NCBI GenBank assembly: GCA_041914785.1
Contig: JAYSCT010000040.1
Span: forward strand, 1-35,150
DNA: 35,150 bases
Source: Pelomonas sp041914785
GTDB taxonomy: Bacteria > Pseudomonadota > Gammaproteobacteria > Burkholderiales > Burkholderiaceae_C
Direction of reading: 5' to 3'
Below, piece after piece: positions 24,133-31,643 of the stretch; within the stretch, counting starts at the first letter, position 1, and the number at the start of each line of letters is the position of its first letter. Position numbers and translations under genes: made by a program. The notes beneath the pieces are model-generated. The model had not been told where the DNA came from. It was given only the letters and a program-made list of their open reading frames with translations, and made no database searches.

Positions 24133-25326
24133 TCAGGCCAGCACGGCGGCCATGGCCTCGGCGGTGGCCTCCACGTTGCGGGTGTTCAACCCCGCCACGC
24201 ACATGCGACCCGAGCGCAGGATGTAGACGCCGAACTCGGTCTTCAGCCGCTCGGCCTGGTCGGCGGTCAGGCCGGTGTAGCTGAACATGCCGCGCTGCGT
24301 CAGGAAGTAGTTGAAGTCGCGGCCGGGCAGCTTGGCGGCCAGCACGCGGTACAGCGCCTGGCGCATGGACTGGATGCGGCCGCGCATCTCCGCCACCTCG
24401 GCCTCCCACATCGCGCGCAGCTTGGGGTCGGTGAGCACCTTGGCGACGATCTGGCCGCCATGCATGGGCGGGTTGGAGTAGTTGCGGCGGATCATGAACT
24501 TCAGCTGGCCCAGCACGCGGGCGGCCTGGTCGGCGTCGGGGCAGACGACGCTGAGTGCCCCGCAGCGCTCGCCGTACAGGCTCATGCTCTTGGAGAAGCT
24601 GTTGGCGATCAGGAAGCTCAGGCCCTCGTCGGCCAGCAGGCGCACGGCGAACGCGTCTTCCTCGATGCCGTCGCCGTAGCCCTGGTAGGCCAGGTCCAGG
24701 AAGGGCAGCAGCTCACGTTCGCGGATGACGGGCACCAGCGCACGCCACTGGTCGGCCGTCAGGTCCACGCCGGTGGGGTTGTGGCAGCAGGCATGCATCA
24801 GCACGATGCTGCGCTGCGGCAGCGTCTTGAAGAACGCCAGCAGCTCGTCGAAGCGCAGGCCGCCGGTGGCGGGGTCGTAGTAGGGGTAGGTCTCGCAGAC
24901 ATGGCCCGAGCCCTCGAAGACGGCGCGGTGGTTGTCCCAGGTCGGGTCGGACAGGTAGACCTTGCTGTCGGGGAAGTAGCGCTTGAGCAGGTCGGCGCCC
25001 ACCTTCAGGCCGCCGCTGGAGCCCACGCCCTGGATGGTGGCGATGCGGCCGGCGGCGATGGCGGGGTAGTCGGCGCCGAACAGCAGTCCCTGCACGGCGC
25101 TGCGGAAGTTGGCCGCGCCTTCCATCGGCAGGTAGGGGCGTGCACCGGCGGACTCGACGACGGCCAGTTCGGCGGCGCGCACCGACGGCAGCATGGGGAT
25201 GCGGCCGTCGTTGTCGAAGTAGATGCCGATGGACAGGTTGATCTTGCCGGCGCGGGGGTCCTTCTGGAACGCCTCGTTCAGGCTCAGGATGGGATCGCCG
25301 GCGTAGGCGTCGACGTGCTGGAACAT
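24133..25326 (-). CDS. tyrB: Aromatic-amino-acid/aspartate aminotransferase (class I, PLP-dependent)
   Basis: 397 residues, the normal length of the AspC/TyrB subgroup. PLP-binding Lys is K246 (ANSFSKSMSLYGER). Other conserved residues are N183 (CCHNPTGVD), D211 and Y214 (FLDLAYQGYG), and the C-terminal carboxylate-binding arginine in SGRMCVAGLN. It transfers amino groups between aspartate or aromatic amino acids and 2-oxoglutarate; TyrB is favoured over AspC from the typical Burkholderiales annotation, not from a decisive residue. AAGGAGA eight bases before ATG at 25326 supports the start. Minus-strand neighbours are separated from it by repeats on both sides, so it is probably transcribed alone or with limited readthrough. 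Confidence 0.88.
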   Translation of the reverse strand: MFQHVDAYAGDPILSLNEAFQKDPRAGKINLSIGIYFDNDGRIPMLPSVRAAELAVVESAGARPYLPMEGAANFRSAVQGLLFGADYPAIAAGRIATIQGVGSSGGLKVGADLLKRYFPDSKVYLSDPTWDNHRAVFEGSGHVCETYPYYDPATGGLRFDELLAFFKTLPQRSIVLMHACCHNPTGVDLTADQWRALVPVIRERELLPFLDLAYQGYGDGIEEDAFAVRLLADEGLSFLIANSFSKSMSLYGERCGALSVVCPDADQAARVLGQLKFMIRRNYSNPPMHGGQIVAKVLTDPKLRAMWEAEVAEMRGRIQSMRQALYRVLAAKLPGRDFNYFLTQRGMFSYTGLTADQAERLKTEFGVYILRSGRMCVAGLNTRNVEATAEAMAAVLA

Positions 25327-25363
25327 GGGTCGGTCTCCTTGGGGAGCCGGGATTATCCGAGCA

Positions 25364-25523
25364 GGCTCTGAATGCGGCTGTCGGACGCGCCCGAGGGACG
25401 GCGCAGGCGGGTCGCTGGCCAGGCGCAACGACGACGTGGGCTCGCGCCCACGAGGAGAAGCAACGCCGCCAGCGGTTCGCCTGGGCCGGACAGCGGGCGT
25501 GGCCGGCAGCCGAATTCAGAGCC
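25364..25523. repeat. 160-bp imperfect palindrome, MITE-like element
   Basis: The ends are 17-bp inverted repeats with one mismatch: GGCTCTGAATGCGGCTG (25364-25380) against CAGCCGAATTCAGAGCC (25507-25523). Pairing continues inward: of the first 56 opposed positions I count about 42 Watson-Crick and 5 G-T pairs. The centre has its own 7-bp hairpin CGTGGGC-TCGC-GCCCACG (25435-25452). No long open frame inside looks like a transposase and no clear target-site duplication is visible. The right end contains the last codons and stop of the DUF2332 gene. It fits a non-autonomous mobile element or large REP-type palindrome. Confidence 0.72.
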
Positions 25524-26607
25524 AGAAAACCCAGCGCCCGTGCGGATGGCTCCAGGCCAGCGGGCGCTCGGCAACGTGGCGGGCCTGCGCATGCCGCAGC
25601 GTCCACAACGTCAGCGACGACGGCGCCTCGCCCGCCGGCAGCACCGGCGCCGGCGGCGGCTCGGCCTGAGCGCTCAGGGACGGCAGGTCGCCGCAGATCC
25701 AGGCCAGCCCGTGGCTCAGCGCCAGCCGGTCGACAGTCGCGCGCAGCCGCGCGAGGTCGCCGGCGTTCAGGTAGTACAGCACCCAGCTCGTCAGCAGCAC
25801 CGGCTGCACGCCAGCCGGCAGGCCCCGCAGCCACGGCTCGATGGCGGTGATGCAGTCCTCGGCCCGCGTCAGCGTCACGGGCAGGTCCGCCAGCTGCGCG
25901 GCCGCGCCGGCCAGCCGCTCGCGGCGGCGCGCATCGTGCGGCCACAGGCAGGCCTGCAGCCAGCGCAGGCGGGCCGGGTCGGCGACGTCCACGGGCGCCG
26001 GGTCCAGCCCGTGGCGCAGCGCGAGGCGCCAGCCGGCCTCGGCCGGGGGCGGCGCCGCGCCCAGCCAGCGCGACTCGACCGCCACCGACGCGCCGCCGCG
26101 TTCATGCCAGGCGCCGTCCTCTGTGGCGTAGCGCAGCCGGTAGCGATCCACGCCAAGGTTGAGCCCCGCGCTGCAGCCGAAGTCCAGCAGCGCCAGATGA
26201 CGCGCCCCGGTCGCCTGCGCCACCGCGCCCAGCGCCGGCCAGATCACCGCGCAGCGGCCGATCTCGTTGGTCTGCGTCGCCCCGTGGCGCAGGTGCTGCA
26301 CCAGCGTGGACCATTCGCGGTCGAGGCAGCCGCGCAGCGCGGCGGCCAGGCCCGCATCGGGCGCGCGATCGCCACCGGCACTGGGGTAGTAGGCCGCCAG
26401 CTCGGGCGCCGCGCCGGCCAGCACGCGCTCGTGCAGGGCCGCCAACAGCAGGTTGGCCTTGCGCTGCTCGGGCGGCGCCTCGGCCAGCAGCGCCAGCGCG
26501 CGGTCGTCGTCCGCAGCCACGGCGCACAGCGCGACGTAAAGCGGTTCCTGGCTGCATTCCTCGGCGCCGAAGCGGCGCAGCAGCGTCTGAAGGGCGTGAA
26601 GATCCAT
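25516..26607 (-). CDS. DUF2332 family protein
   Basis: 363 residues resembling the DUF2332 family, uncharacterised cytoplasmic proteins. Recognisable blocks are LCAVAADDDRALALLA, NLLLAALHERVLAG near the N-terminus, NEIGRCAVIWPAL and LALLDFGCSAGLNLGVDRY (139-156). The last resembles the SAM-binding motif I of methyltransferases, although activity is unproven. ATG at 26607 (MDLHALQTLL) is preferred over one seven codons upstream. The final Trp, Leu and stop codons lie in the terminal repeat of the 160-bp palindrome, so the original 3' end may have been replaced. It is divergent from the Crp/Fnr gene, 56 bases apart. Confidence 0.8.
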   Translation of the reverse strand: MDLHALQTLLRRFGAEECSQEPLYVALCAVAADDDRALALLAEAPPEQRKANLLLAALHERVLAGAAPELAAYYPSAGGDRAPDAGLAAALRGCLDREWSTLVQHLRHGATQTNEIGRCAVIWPALGAVAQATGARHLALLDFGCSAGLNLGVDRYRLRYATEDGAWHERGGASVAVESRWLGAAPPPAEAGWRLALRHGLDPAPVDVADPARLRWLQACLWPHDARRRERLAGAAAQLADLPVTLTRAEDCITAIEPWLRGLPAGVQPVLLTSWVLYYLNAGDLARLRATVDRLALSHGLAWICGDLPSLSAQAEPPPAPVLPAGEAPSSLTLWTLRHAQARHVAERPLAWSHPHGRWVFWL

Positions 26608-26640
26608 GCGGCCAGCATAGGCAGCCATGCCCGGGGCTTG

Positions 26641-26656
26641 TGTCGGCCAGCCGACA
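26641..26656. promoter_or_regulatory. 16-bp palindrome between the DUF2332 and Crp/Fnr genes, probable operator
   Basis: TGTCGGC and GCCGACA separated by CA, perfectly symmetric. It lies 7 bases upstream of the regulator's start codon in a 56-base divergent gap. Site size and symmetry suit a Crp/Fnr dimer acting on its own gene and on the DUF2332 gene. Confidence 0.6.
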
Positions 26657-26663
26657 ATGCGCC

Positions 26664-27335
26664 ATGCCCGACGACGACGCGCTGTGGCGGGTGTTCGCCG
26701 CCAACTTCCCCGGCCTGACGCTGCCCGCCGGCCTGGCCGCGGAATTGCCGGCGCTGGTGCCGCACCGGCGCCTGGGCGACGGGCGCAGCCTGTTCGTGCA
26801 GGGCCAGCGCCCCACCGCCTTCTACGCGGTGGCCGCCGGCGAGATCGAGACGCGCTTCACCGGCGCGGACGGCGGCGTGTCGGTCATCGAGAACGTCGCG
26901 CCGCCCCGGCTGTTCGGGCTCGCGGCGTTCGCGGCGGGGCAGCCGGCGGAGTACGAGGCCGTCGCCCGCGGCCCCACCGAAGTGCTGGTGTTCGGCCGCG
27001 TGCCGTACACCCGGCTGATGGACGAGGCGCCCGGCTTCGCCCGCGCACTGCTGGCGGAGTTCGCGCGCCGCTACGACGGCACGCTGCGGCTGCTGCAGGC
27101 GGCCCGCCACCAGACGGCGCCCGAGCGCTTCGCGCTGGCGCTGGCGCAGCTGGCGCGCGAGCGCGGCATGCCGGCGCGTGAAGGCTGGGTGACGGTGGCC
27201 GCCACGCAGGCCGAGCTGGCGCGGCTGGCCCATGTGTCGCGTCAGACGGCCAACGAACTGCTGGCGGCGGCCGAGGCGGCCGGCCAGGTCAGGCGGGGCC
27301 GCGGGCGTTGGCTCTGGCGGCCGGACGCGCGATGA
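26664..27335 (+). CDS. Crp/Fnr-family transcriptional regulator
   Basis: 223 residues: a cyclic-nucleotide-binding-type beta-roll (about 20-130; HRRLGDGRSLFVQGQRPTAFYAVAAGEIE, then PPRLFGLAAF), a dimerisation helix, and a C-terminal helix-turn-helix (TQAELARLAHVSRQTANELLAAAEAAG). The recognition helix reads S192-R-Q-T-A-N, where E. coli Crp has SRETVG; the Glu to Gln change predicts a half-site other than TGTGA. No N-terminal cysteine cluster is seen, so it is not an Fnr-type oxygen sensor. ATG at 26664 is chosen from family length; an in-frame start at 26640 would overlap the operator. Its effector is unknown. Confidence 0.88.
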   Translation: MPDDDALWRVFAANFPGLTLPAGLAAELPALVPHRRLGDGRSLFVQGQRPTAFYAVAAGEIETRFTGADGGVSVIENVAPPRLFGLAAFAAGQPAEYEAVARGPTEVLVFGRVPYTRLMDEAPGFARALLAEFARRYDGTLRLLQAARHQTAPERFALALAQLARERGMPAREGWVTVAATQAELARLAHVSRQTANELLAAAEAAGQVRRGRGRWLWRPDAR

Positions 27336-27362
27336 AAGCCCGCCGCGGCCAGGCGCGGCGCG

Positions 27363-27851
27363 TCAGCCCGCGAGCGCGGCCTCGATGTCGGCGCGCAGCT
27401 TCTCCGGCGCGTCGTTCGGGGCGTAGCGCTTGATGACCTGCCCGTCGCGGCCGACGAGGAACTTCGTGAAGTTCCACTTGATGGCCTCGGTGCCCAGGAA
27501 GCCGGGCTTCTCGCTCTTCAGGAACTTCCACAGCGGGTGGGCGTCGCTGCCGTTGACCTTGATCTTGGCCATCATCGGGAAGCTGACGCCGTAGTTGAGT
27601 TCGCAGAAGCTCGCGATCTGGTCGTTGCTGCCGGGGTCCTGGCCGCCGAACTCGTTGCTGGGGAAGCCCAGGATGACCAGGCCGCGGGGGCCGTAGTCCT
27701 GCCACAGCTGCTCCAGCCCCTTGAATTGCGGCGTGAAGCCGCATTCGCTGGCGGTGTTGACGATGAGCAGCACCTTGCCGCGCTGGGAGGCCAGGTCCGC
27801 GGGCTCGCCGCGGATGGAGATGGCCTGGAAGTCGTAGACGCTTTCAGTCAT
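27363..27851 (-). CDS. Glutathione peroxidase family thiol peroxidase
   Basis: 162 residues, typical for bacterial Gpx (BtuE-like). The catalytic tetrad is present: C37 (NTASECGFTPQ), Q71 (FPSNEFGGQDPG), W126 and N127 (IKWNFTKFLV). The peroxidatic residue is Cys, not selenocysteine. C83 (SFCELNYGV) is a plausible resolving cysteine, as in thioredoxin-dependent members. It reduces hydrogen peroxide and organic hydroperoxides in the cytoplasm. The gene is convergent with the Crp/Fnr gene (27 bases apart) and has a candidate extended -10 promoter about 50 bases upstream. Confidence 0.95.
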   Translation of the reverse strand: MTESVYDFQAISIRGEPADLASQRGKVLLIVNTASECGFTPQFKGLEQLWQDYGPRGLVILGFPSNEFGGQDPGSNDQIASFCELNYGVSFPMMAKIKVNGSDAHPLWKFLKSEKPGFLGTEAIKWNFTKFLVGRDGQVIKRYAPNDAPEKLRADIEAALAG

Positions 27852-27901
27852 GGGGCCTCCCTAGAAGAAACGCCCATGCTACCGCCGGCGATGCGTGAGG
27901 G

Positions 27902-27910
27902 TTTGTAGCA
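27902..27910 (-). promoter_or_regulatory. Candidate extended -10 promoter of the glutathione peroxidase gene
   Basis: On the minus strand the sequence is TGCTACAAA, inside CCATGCTACAAACCC. Nearly the same 15-mer precedes the lplT-like gene. No good -35 hexamer is visible at 16-18 bases. Confidence 0.4.
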
Positions 27911-28006
27911 TGGCGCCCGCCGCGCGGCAGGCTTTCCAATCGCGCGAACTTCGGAGCCGCCCTCTGGGTTGGCCCGGCCCACAACTCGTCCCCGCGGAAC
28001 CCGCCC

Positions 28007-28978
28007 ATGTTCATGGACCACCTGGCTTGCTTCACCCCCGCCGACCTGGCCGGGCGCACCCCGCCCGACCTGGCCGCGTTCCGCTGGAGGCTGCTGGCTC
28101 AGGGCGATTCCTGGTTCTCGAACTCGCGTGACAAGCTCAACGCCCACGCCAACCTGCTGCAGGAACTGGTGTTCAGGGGCCAGGCGGCCGCCGTCAACTG
28201 TGCCGGCACCGGCAACGCGCTCTCGCACATGGTGGACCTGGAGTCCAGCGCCGACTTCGTGCGACTGCTCAGCGGGCCCGACGCCCCCTTGTGGGATGGC
28301 CTGCTGCTGTCCATGGGCGGCAACGACCTCATCGCCGCCGCGCGCACGCCGGCACACGACGCCGCCGGCGCGCCCATCCCGCTGGAGCTGCGGCTGATGC
28401 GCCGCCAGACCGAATGGGGCCCGCCGTCGGCCGGCGTGGGGCGCTATTTCTCGGAGCCCGGCTGGGCCACCTATGCCGAGTACCTGCGCGCCAACGTCAA
28501 GCATCTGCTGAGCCTGCGCGACCAGGGCCCGTCGGCCGGCAAACCGGTCTTCATGCACTGCTACGCGGTGCCCATGCCGCGCCCGGCCGGCACCGAGAGC
28601 AACGACGACCTGGGCGCCGCCAGCGGCCCCTGGCTGTACCCGGCCATGAAGGCCTACGGCGTGCCCGCGGCCGACTGGGCGGCGGTGAGCCGGCTGATGG
28701 TCTTCCACCTGGCGCAGCTGCTCAAGGGCATGGCGGCCGACAAGGAAGGCTTCCCCGGCCTGTTCGTGTTCGACTCGACCACCGTGCCGCTGGCGCTGGC
28801 CGCGCCCGGCTCGACCGGCATCAGCGGCGACTGGCACAACGAGATCCACCTCAACCACAGCGGCTGCTTCAAGATCGCCCGCGCGTGGAGCGAGCACATC
28901 GAGATGGTGCTGGAAGGCAAGCACCTGCTGCCGGCCCCCACCGGCCGCAAGGGGCGCGGCGCCAGCAGCAGCCCCTGA
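28007..28978 (+). CDS. SGNH/GDSL hydrolase-like protein
   Basis: 323 residues without a signal peptide. SGNH-type blocks are present in order: block I LAQGDSWFS (S35 candidate nucleophile), block III SMGGNDL (G105, N106) and block V DWHNEIHLNHSG, with H281 the candidate catalytic histidine. The residue three before H281 is Asn rather than Asp, so the classic D-x-x-H is altered and D275 or E279 might substitute. SGNH enzymes are esterases, lipases or acetylhydrolases; no specific substrate is indicated. A second in-frame ATG at 28013 is an equally acceptable start. The long insert between blocks III and V (about 108-270) lacks a domain I recognise. Confidence 0.6.
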   Translation: MFMDHLACFTPADLAGRTPPDLAAFRWRLLAQGDSWFSNSRDKLNAHANLLQELVFRGQAAAVNCAGTGNALSHMVDLESSADFVRLLSGPDAPLWDGLLLSMGGNDLIAAARTPAHDAAGAPIPLELRLMRRQTEWGPPSAGVGRYFSEPGWATYAEYLRANVKHLLSLRDQGPSAGKPVFMHCYAVPMPRPAGTESNDDLGAASGPWLYPAMKAYGVPAADWAAVSRLMVFHLAQLLKGMAADKEGFPGLFVFDSTTVPLALAAPGSTGISGDWHNEIHLNHSGCFKIARAWSEHIEMVLEGKHLLPAPTGRKGRGASSSP

Positions 28979-28979
28979 G

Positions 28980-28992
28980 GGCCTGACAGGCC
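28980..28992. terminator. Possible bidirectional hairpin between convergent genes
   Basis: GGCCTG-A-CAGGCC (effective stem GGCC with a 5-base loop) directly after the SGNH-like gene and 40 bases from the end of the LplT-like gene. No T-tract follows, so the call is weak. Confidence 0.3.
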
Positions 28993-29031
28993 GGTGACGC
29001 CTGGCCGCGCCCGCCACCGAACCGGCGTGGG

Positions 29032-30324
29032 TCAGCGGTCCACCGGCTTCAGGTCGTCGGAGCGGGCCAGGTCCAGCAGGTGCTCGACCTCGTCCTTGTG
29101 CTGCACCAGGTTGCGCTGGTGCCAGCGGCGTATCCACCACATCGTGCCGGCCACGACGACGCCGAAGATGGTGATGGCGCCGAACGCCGACAGGCCGAAG
29201 CGCGTCATGGCCGTGTAGAACGCGCCCAGGCCCAGGATGCAGGCCTGCTCGTTGAAGTTCTGCACGGCGATGCTGCGGCCGGCGCCCATCAGGTTGTGGC
29301 CGCGGTGCTGCAGCAGCGCGTTCATCGGCACGACGAGGTAGCCGCCGATGCCGCCCAGCAGGATCAGGAACGGCGCCGCCACCCAGACGTTGCTGATCAG
29401 GTTCATGAAGATGACCAGCAGGCCCATCGCGATGCCCAGCGGGATGACGGTGGTGGCGCGGTCCAGCCGGCAGTACAGCGACGCGACGACGGCGCCCACG
29501 GCCGTGCCGATGGCCACCACGCCCACCAGCGACGACGCCTGCTGCGTGCCGTAGCCCAACGCGGCGGCGGCCCAGGCCAGCACGATGTAGCGCAGGTTGC
29601 CGCTGACGCCCCAGAACAGCGTCGTCGTGGCCAGCGAGATCTGGCCCAGCTTGTCCTGCCACAGGCGGCTGTTGCAGCCGGAGAAGTCGCGCACCAGGCC
29701 GACGAGGCTGTGCGCGATGGGCTGCAGCGGCGCCTCGGTGCGCGGGATGCGCAGGTTGAACAGCGCCGCCAGCACGTACAGGCCCACCAGGCTGGCGATG
29801 GCCGCCTCGGGGCCGGTGTCGATGCCGGTGTCGATCAGCGGCAGATCGAAGCCCAGCAGCATGCTGGAGATGCGGTCGCCGATGAGCTGGCCACCCAGCA
29901 GCACGCCCAGGATGATGGAGGCGATGGTCAGGCCCTCGATCCAGCCGTTGGCCTTGACCAACTGCGACGGCGGCAGCAGCTCGGTCAGGATGCCGTACTT
30001 GGCCGGCGAGTAGGCCGCCGCGCCCAGGCCCACGATGGCATAGGCCATCAGCGGATGGGTACCGAACAGCATCATCAGGCAGCCCACCACCTTGATGCTG
30101 TTCGAATAGAACATCACCTTGCCCTTGGGCACCGCGTCGGCGAACGCACCGACGAAGGGCGCCAGCACGACGTAGAACAGCGCGAACATGGGCACCAGCG
30201 CGGCGCGCTGCCACTCGGCGGCACCCGACGAGCGCAGCAGCTCGACCGCCGCGACGAAGAGCGCGTTATCAGCCAGCGAGCTGAAGAACTGCGCCGACAT
30301 GATGGTGTAGAAGCCGCGTTTCAT
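29032..30324 (-). CDS. lplT: Lysophospholipid transporter LplT (MFS)
   Basis: 430-residue inner-membrane protein with about 12 helices. It opens with MKRGFYTIMSAQFFSSLADNALFVAAV, the typical LplT N-terminus (FxSALADNALL-like). It also carries AAAYSPAKYGILTELLPPSQLVKANGW, the strongly conserved LplT motif. The protein flips lysophospholipids inward across the inner membrane for re-acylation. In many proteobacteria lplT is fused to or beside the acyltransferase aas; none is seen here. The gene is divergent from alr, an arrangement I recall in other Burkholderiales. A 5' extended -10 element lies about 70 bases upstream. Confidence 0.9.
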   Translation of the reverse strand: MKRGFYTIMSAQFFSSLADNALFVAAVELLRSSGAAEWQRAALVPMFALFYVVLAPFVGAFADAVPKGKVMFYSNSIKVVGCLMMLFGTHPLMAYAIVGLGAAAYSPAKYGILTELLPPSQLVKANGWIEGLTIASIILGVLLGGQLIGDRISSMLLGFDLPLIDTGIDTGPEAAIASLVGLYVLAALFNLRIPRTEAPLQPIAHSLVGLVRDFSGCNSRLWQDKLGQISLATTTLFWGVSGNLRYIVLAWAAAALGYGTQQASSLVGVVAIGTAVGAVVASLYCRLDRATTVIPLGIAMGLLVIFMNLISNVWVAAPFLILLGGIGGYLVVPMNALLQHRGHNLMGAGRSIAVQNFNEQACILGLGAFYTAMTRFGLSAFGAITIFGVVVAGTMWWIRRWHQRNLVQHKDEVEHLLDLARSDDLKPVDR

Positions 30325-30392
30325 TGACCGGAGTTCGATCCTGGCAGGGGAGTCGTGAGCTGTAGAGGCCGACGAAGAACGGGCGGCGCGGG

Positions 30393-30401
30393 TTTATAGC
30401 A
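30393..30401 (-). promoter_or_regulatory. Candidate extended -10 promoter of the LplT gene
   Basis: Minus-strand TGCTATAAA matches the extended -10 consensus TGnTATAAT at all but the last base, within CCGTGCTATAAACCC. It is about 70 bases upstream of the start codon; no convincing -35 is seen. Confidence 0.5.
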
Positions 30402-30425
30402 CGGGGCCTGCGGCGGGTTTGCGCA

Positions 30426-30446
30426 CCATTCTCGCGCGCAGAATGG
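30426..30446. promoter_or_regulatory. 21-bp inverted repeat in the lplT-alr divergent gap
   Basis: CCATTCT and AGAATGG (7 bp, perfect) flank CGCGCGC. It sits just upstream of the LplT -10 element and 87 bases from the alr start, so it may be an operator acting on one or both genes. Confidence 0.4.
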
Positions 30447-30533
30447 CAGGTCCCTGGATGTCTCCGCGCCGCGTCCGGCCGCCACGCCCCACGAAGGCGC
30501 CCCGGCTGCACCGGCCACCGAACGCGCACCGCC

Positions 30534-31643
30534 ATGCCCCGCCCCATCGAAGCCCTCGTCCACACCGACGCCCTCGCCCACAACCTGGCCCGCGCCCGCG
30601 CGCAGGCGCCCAACGCCCGCGTCTGGGCGGTCGTGAAGGCCAACGCCTACGGCCACGGCATCGAGCGCGCCTTCGAGGGCCTGCGCGCCGCCGACGGCTT
30701 CGCGCTGCTGGATCTGGAGGAAGCGCAGCGGCTGCGCGCGCTGGACTGGCGCGGCCCCATCCTGCTGCTGGAAGGCGTGTTCGAGCCGCGCGACCTGGAG
30801 CTGTGCTCGCGGCTCAAGCTGTGGCACGCGGTGCACTGCGAGCAGCAGATCGACTGGCTGGCCATGCACAAGACGCACGAGCCGCACCGCGTGTTCCTGA
30901 AGCTGAACTCGGGCATGAACCGGCTGGGCTTCACGCCGGCCGCGTTCCGCGCCGCCTACGCGCGGCTGGACGCGCTGCCGCAGGTCGACGAGATCGGGCT
31001 GATGACGCATTTCTCCGACGCCGACAGCCTGCGGCAAGGTCGCGACGGCATCGCCCACCAACTGGCCGCCTTCGACGCCGCCACGGAAGGCCTGGCCGGC
31101 GAGCGCACCATCGCCAACAGCGCCGCGACGCTGCGCCATGCCGGCCGCACGGCCAGCGACTGGGTGCGCGCCGGCATCATGAGCTACGGCGGCGTGCCCG
31201 ACTTCCCTGAGCACGACGCCGCGCACTGGGACCTGCGGCCGGCGATGACGCTGCGCTCGCAGGTCATCGGCGTGCAGCAGCTGCAGCCCGGCGACACGGT
31301 GGGCTACGGCAGCGCCTTCACGGCCGAGCAGGCCATGCGCATCGGCATCGTGGCCTGCGGCTATGCCGACGGCTACCCGCGCCACGCCGCCACCGGCACG
31401 CCCATCCTCGTGGACGGCCACAGCACCCGCACGCTGGGCCGCGTGTCCATGGACATGCTGGCCGTGGACCTGACGGCGCTGCCCGCCAGCGGCTGGGGCA
31501 GCGAGGTGACGCTGTGGGGCGAGGGCCCGCGCGGCTCGCGCCTGCCCATCGACGAGGTCGCCCAGGCCGCCGGCACCATCGGCTACGAGCTGATGTGCGC
31601 CGTGGCCCCGCGCGTGCCGGTGCGAAGCGCAGGCAGTGCCTGA
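30534..31643 (+). CDS. alr: Alanine racemase
   Basis: 369 residues, fold-type III PLP enzyme. The PLP lysine K35 lies in WAVVKANAYGHG, and the second catalytic base is Y258 in VGYGSAF. LKLNSGMNRLGF and GYADGYPR are further family signatures. It interconverts L- and D-alanine, supplying D-Ala for peptidoglycan. ATG at 30534 is eleven codons before the first conserved strand, the normal spacing. The last codons overlap the start of arfB by 8 bases. With dadA in the same window, either a biosynthetic or a catabolic (DadX-like) role is possible; the gene's position beside lplT and near radA favours the housekeeping alr. Confidence 0.95.
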   Translation: MPRPIEALVHTDALAHNLARARAQAPNARVWAVVKANAYGHGIERAFEGLRAADGFALLDLEEAQRLRALDWRGPILLLEGVFEPRDLELCSRLKLWHAVHCEQQIDWLAMHKTHEPHRVFLKLNSGMNRLGFTPAAFRAAYARLDALPQVDEIGLMTHFSDADSLRQGRDGIAHQLAAFDAATEGLAGERTIANSAATLRHAGRTASDWVRAGIMSYGGVPDFPEHDAAHWDLRPAMTLRSQVIGVQQLQPGDTVGYGSAFTAEQAMRIGIVACGYADGYPRHAATGTPILVDGHSTRTLGRVSMDMLAVDLTALPASGWGSEVTLWGEGPRGSRLPIDEVAQAAGTIGYELMCAVAPRVPVRSAGSA

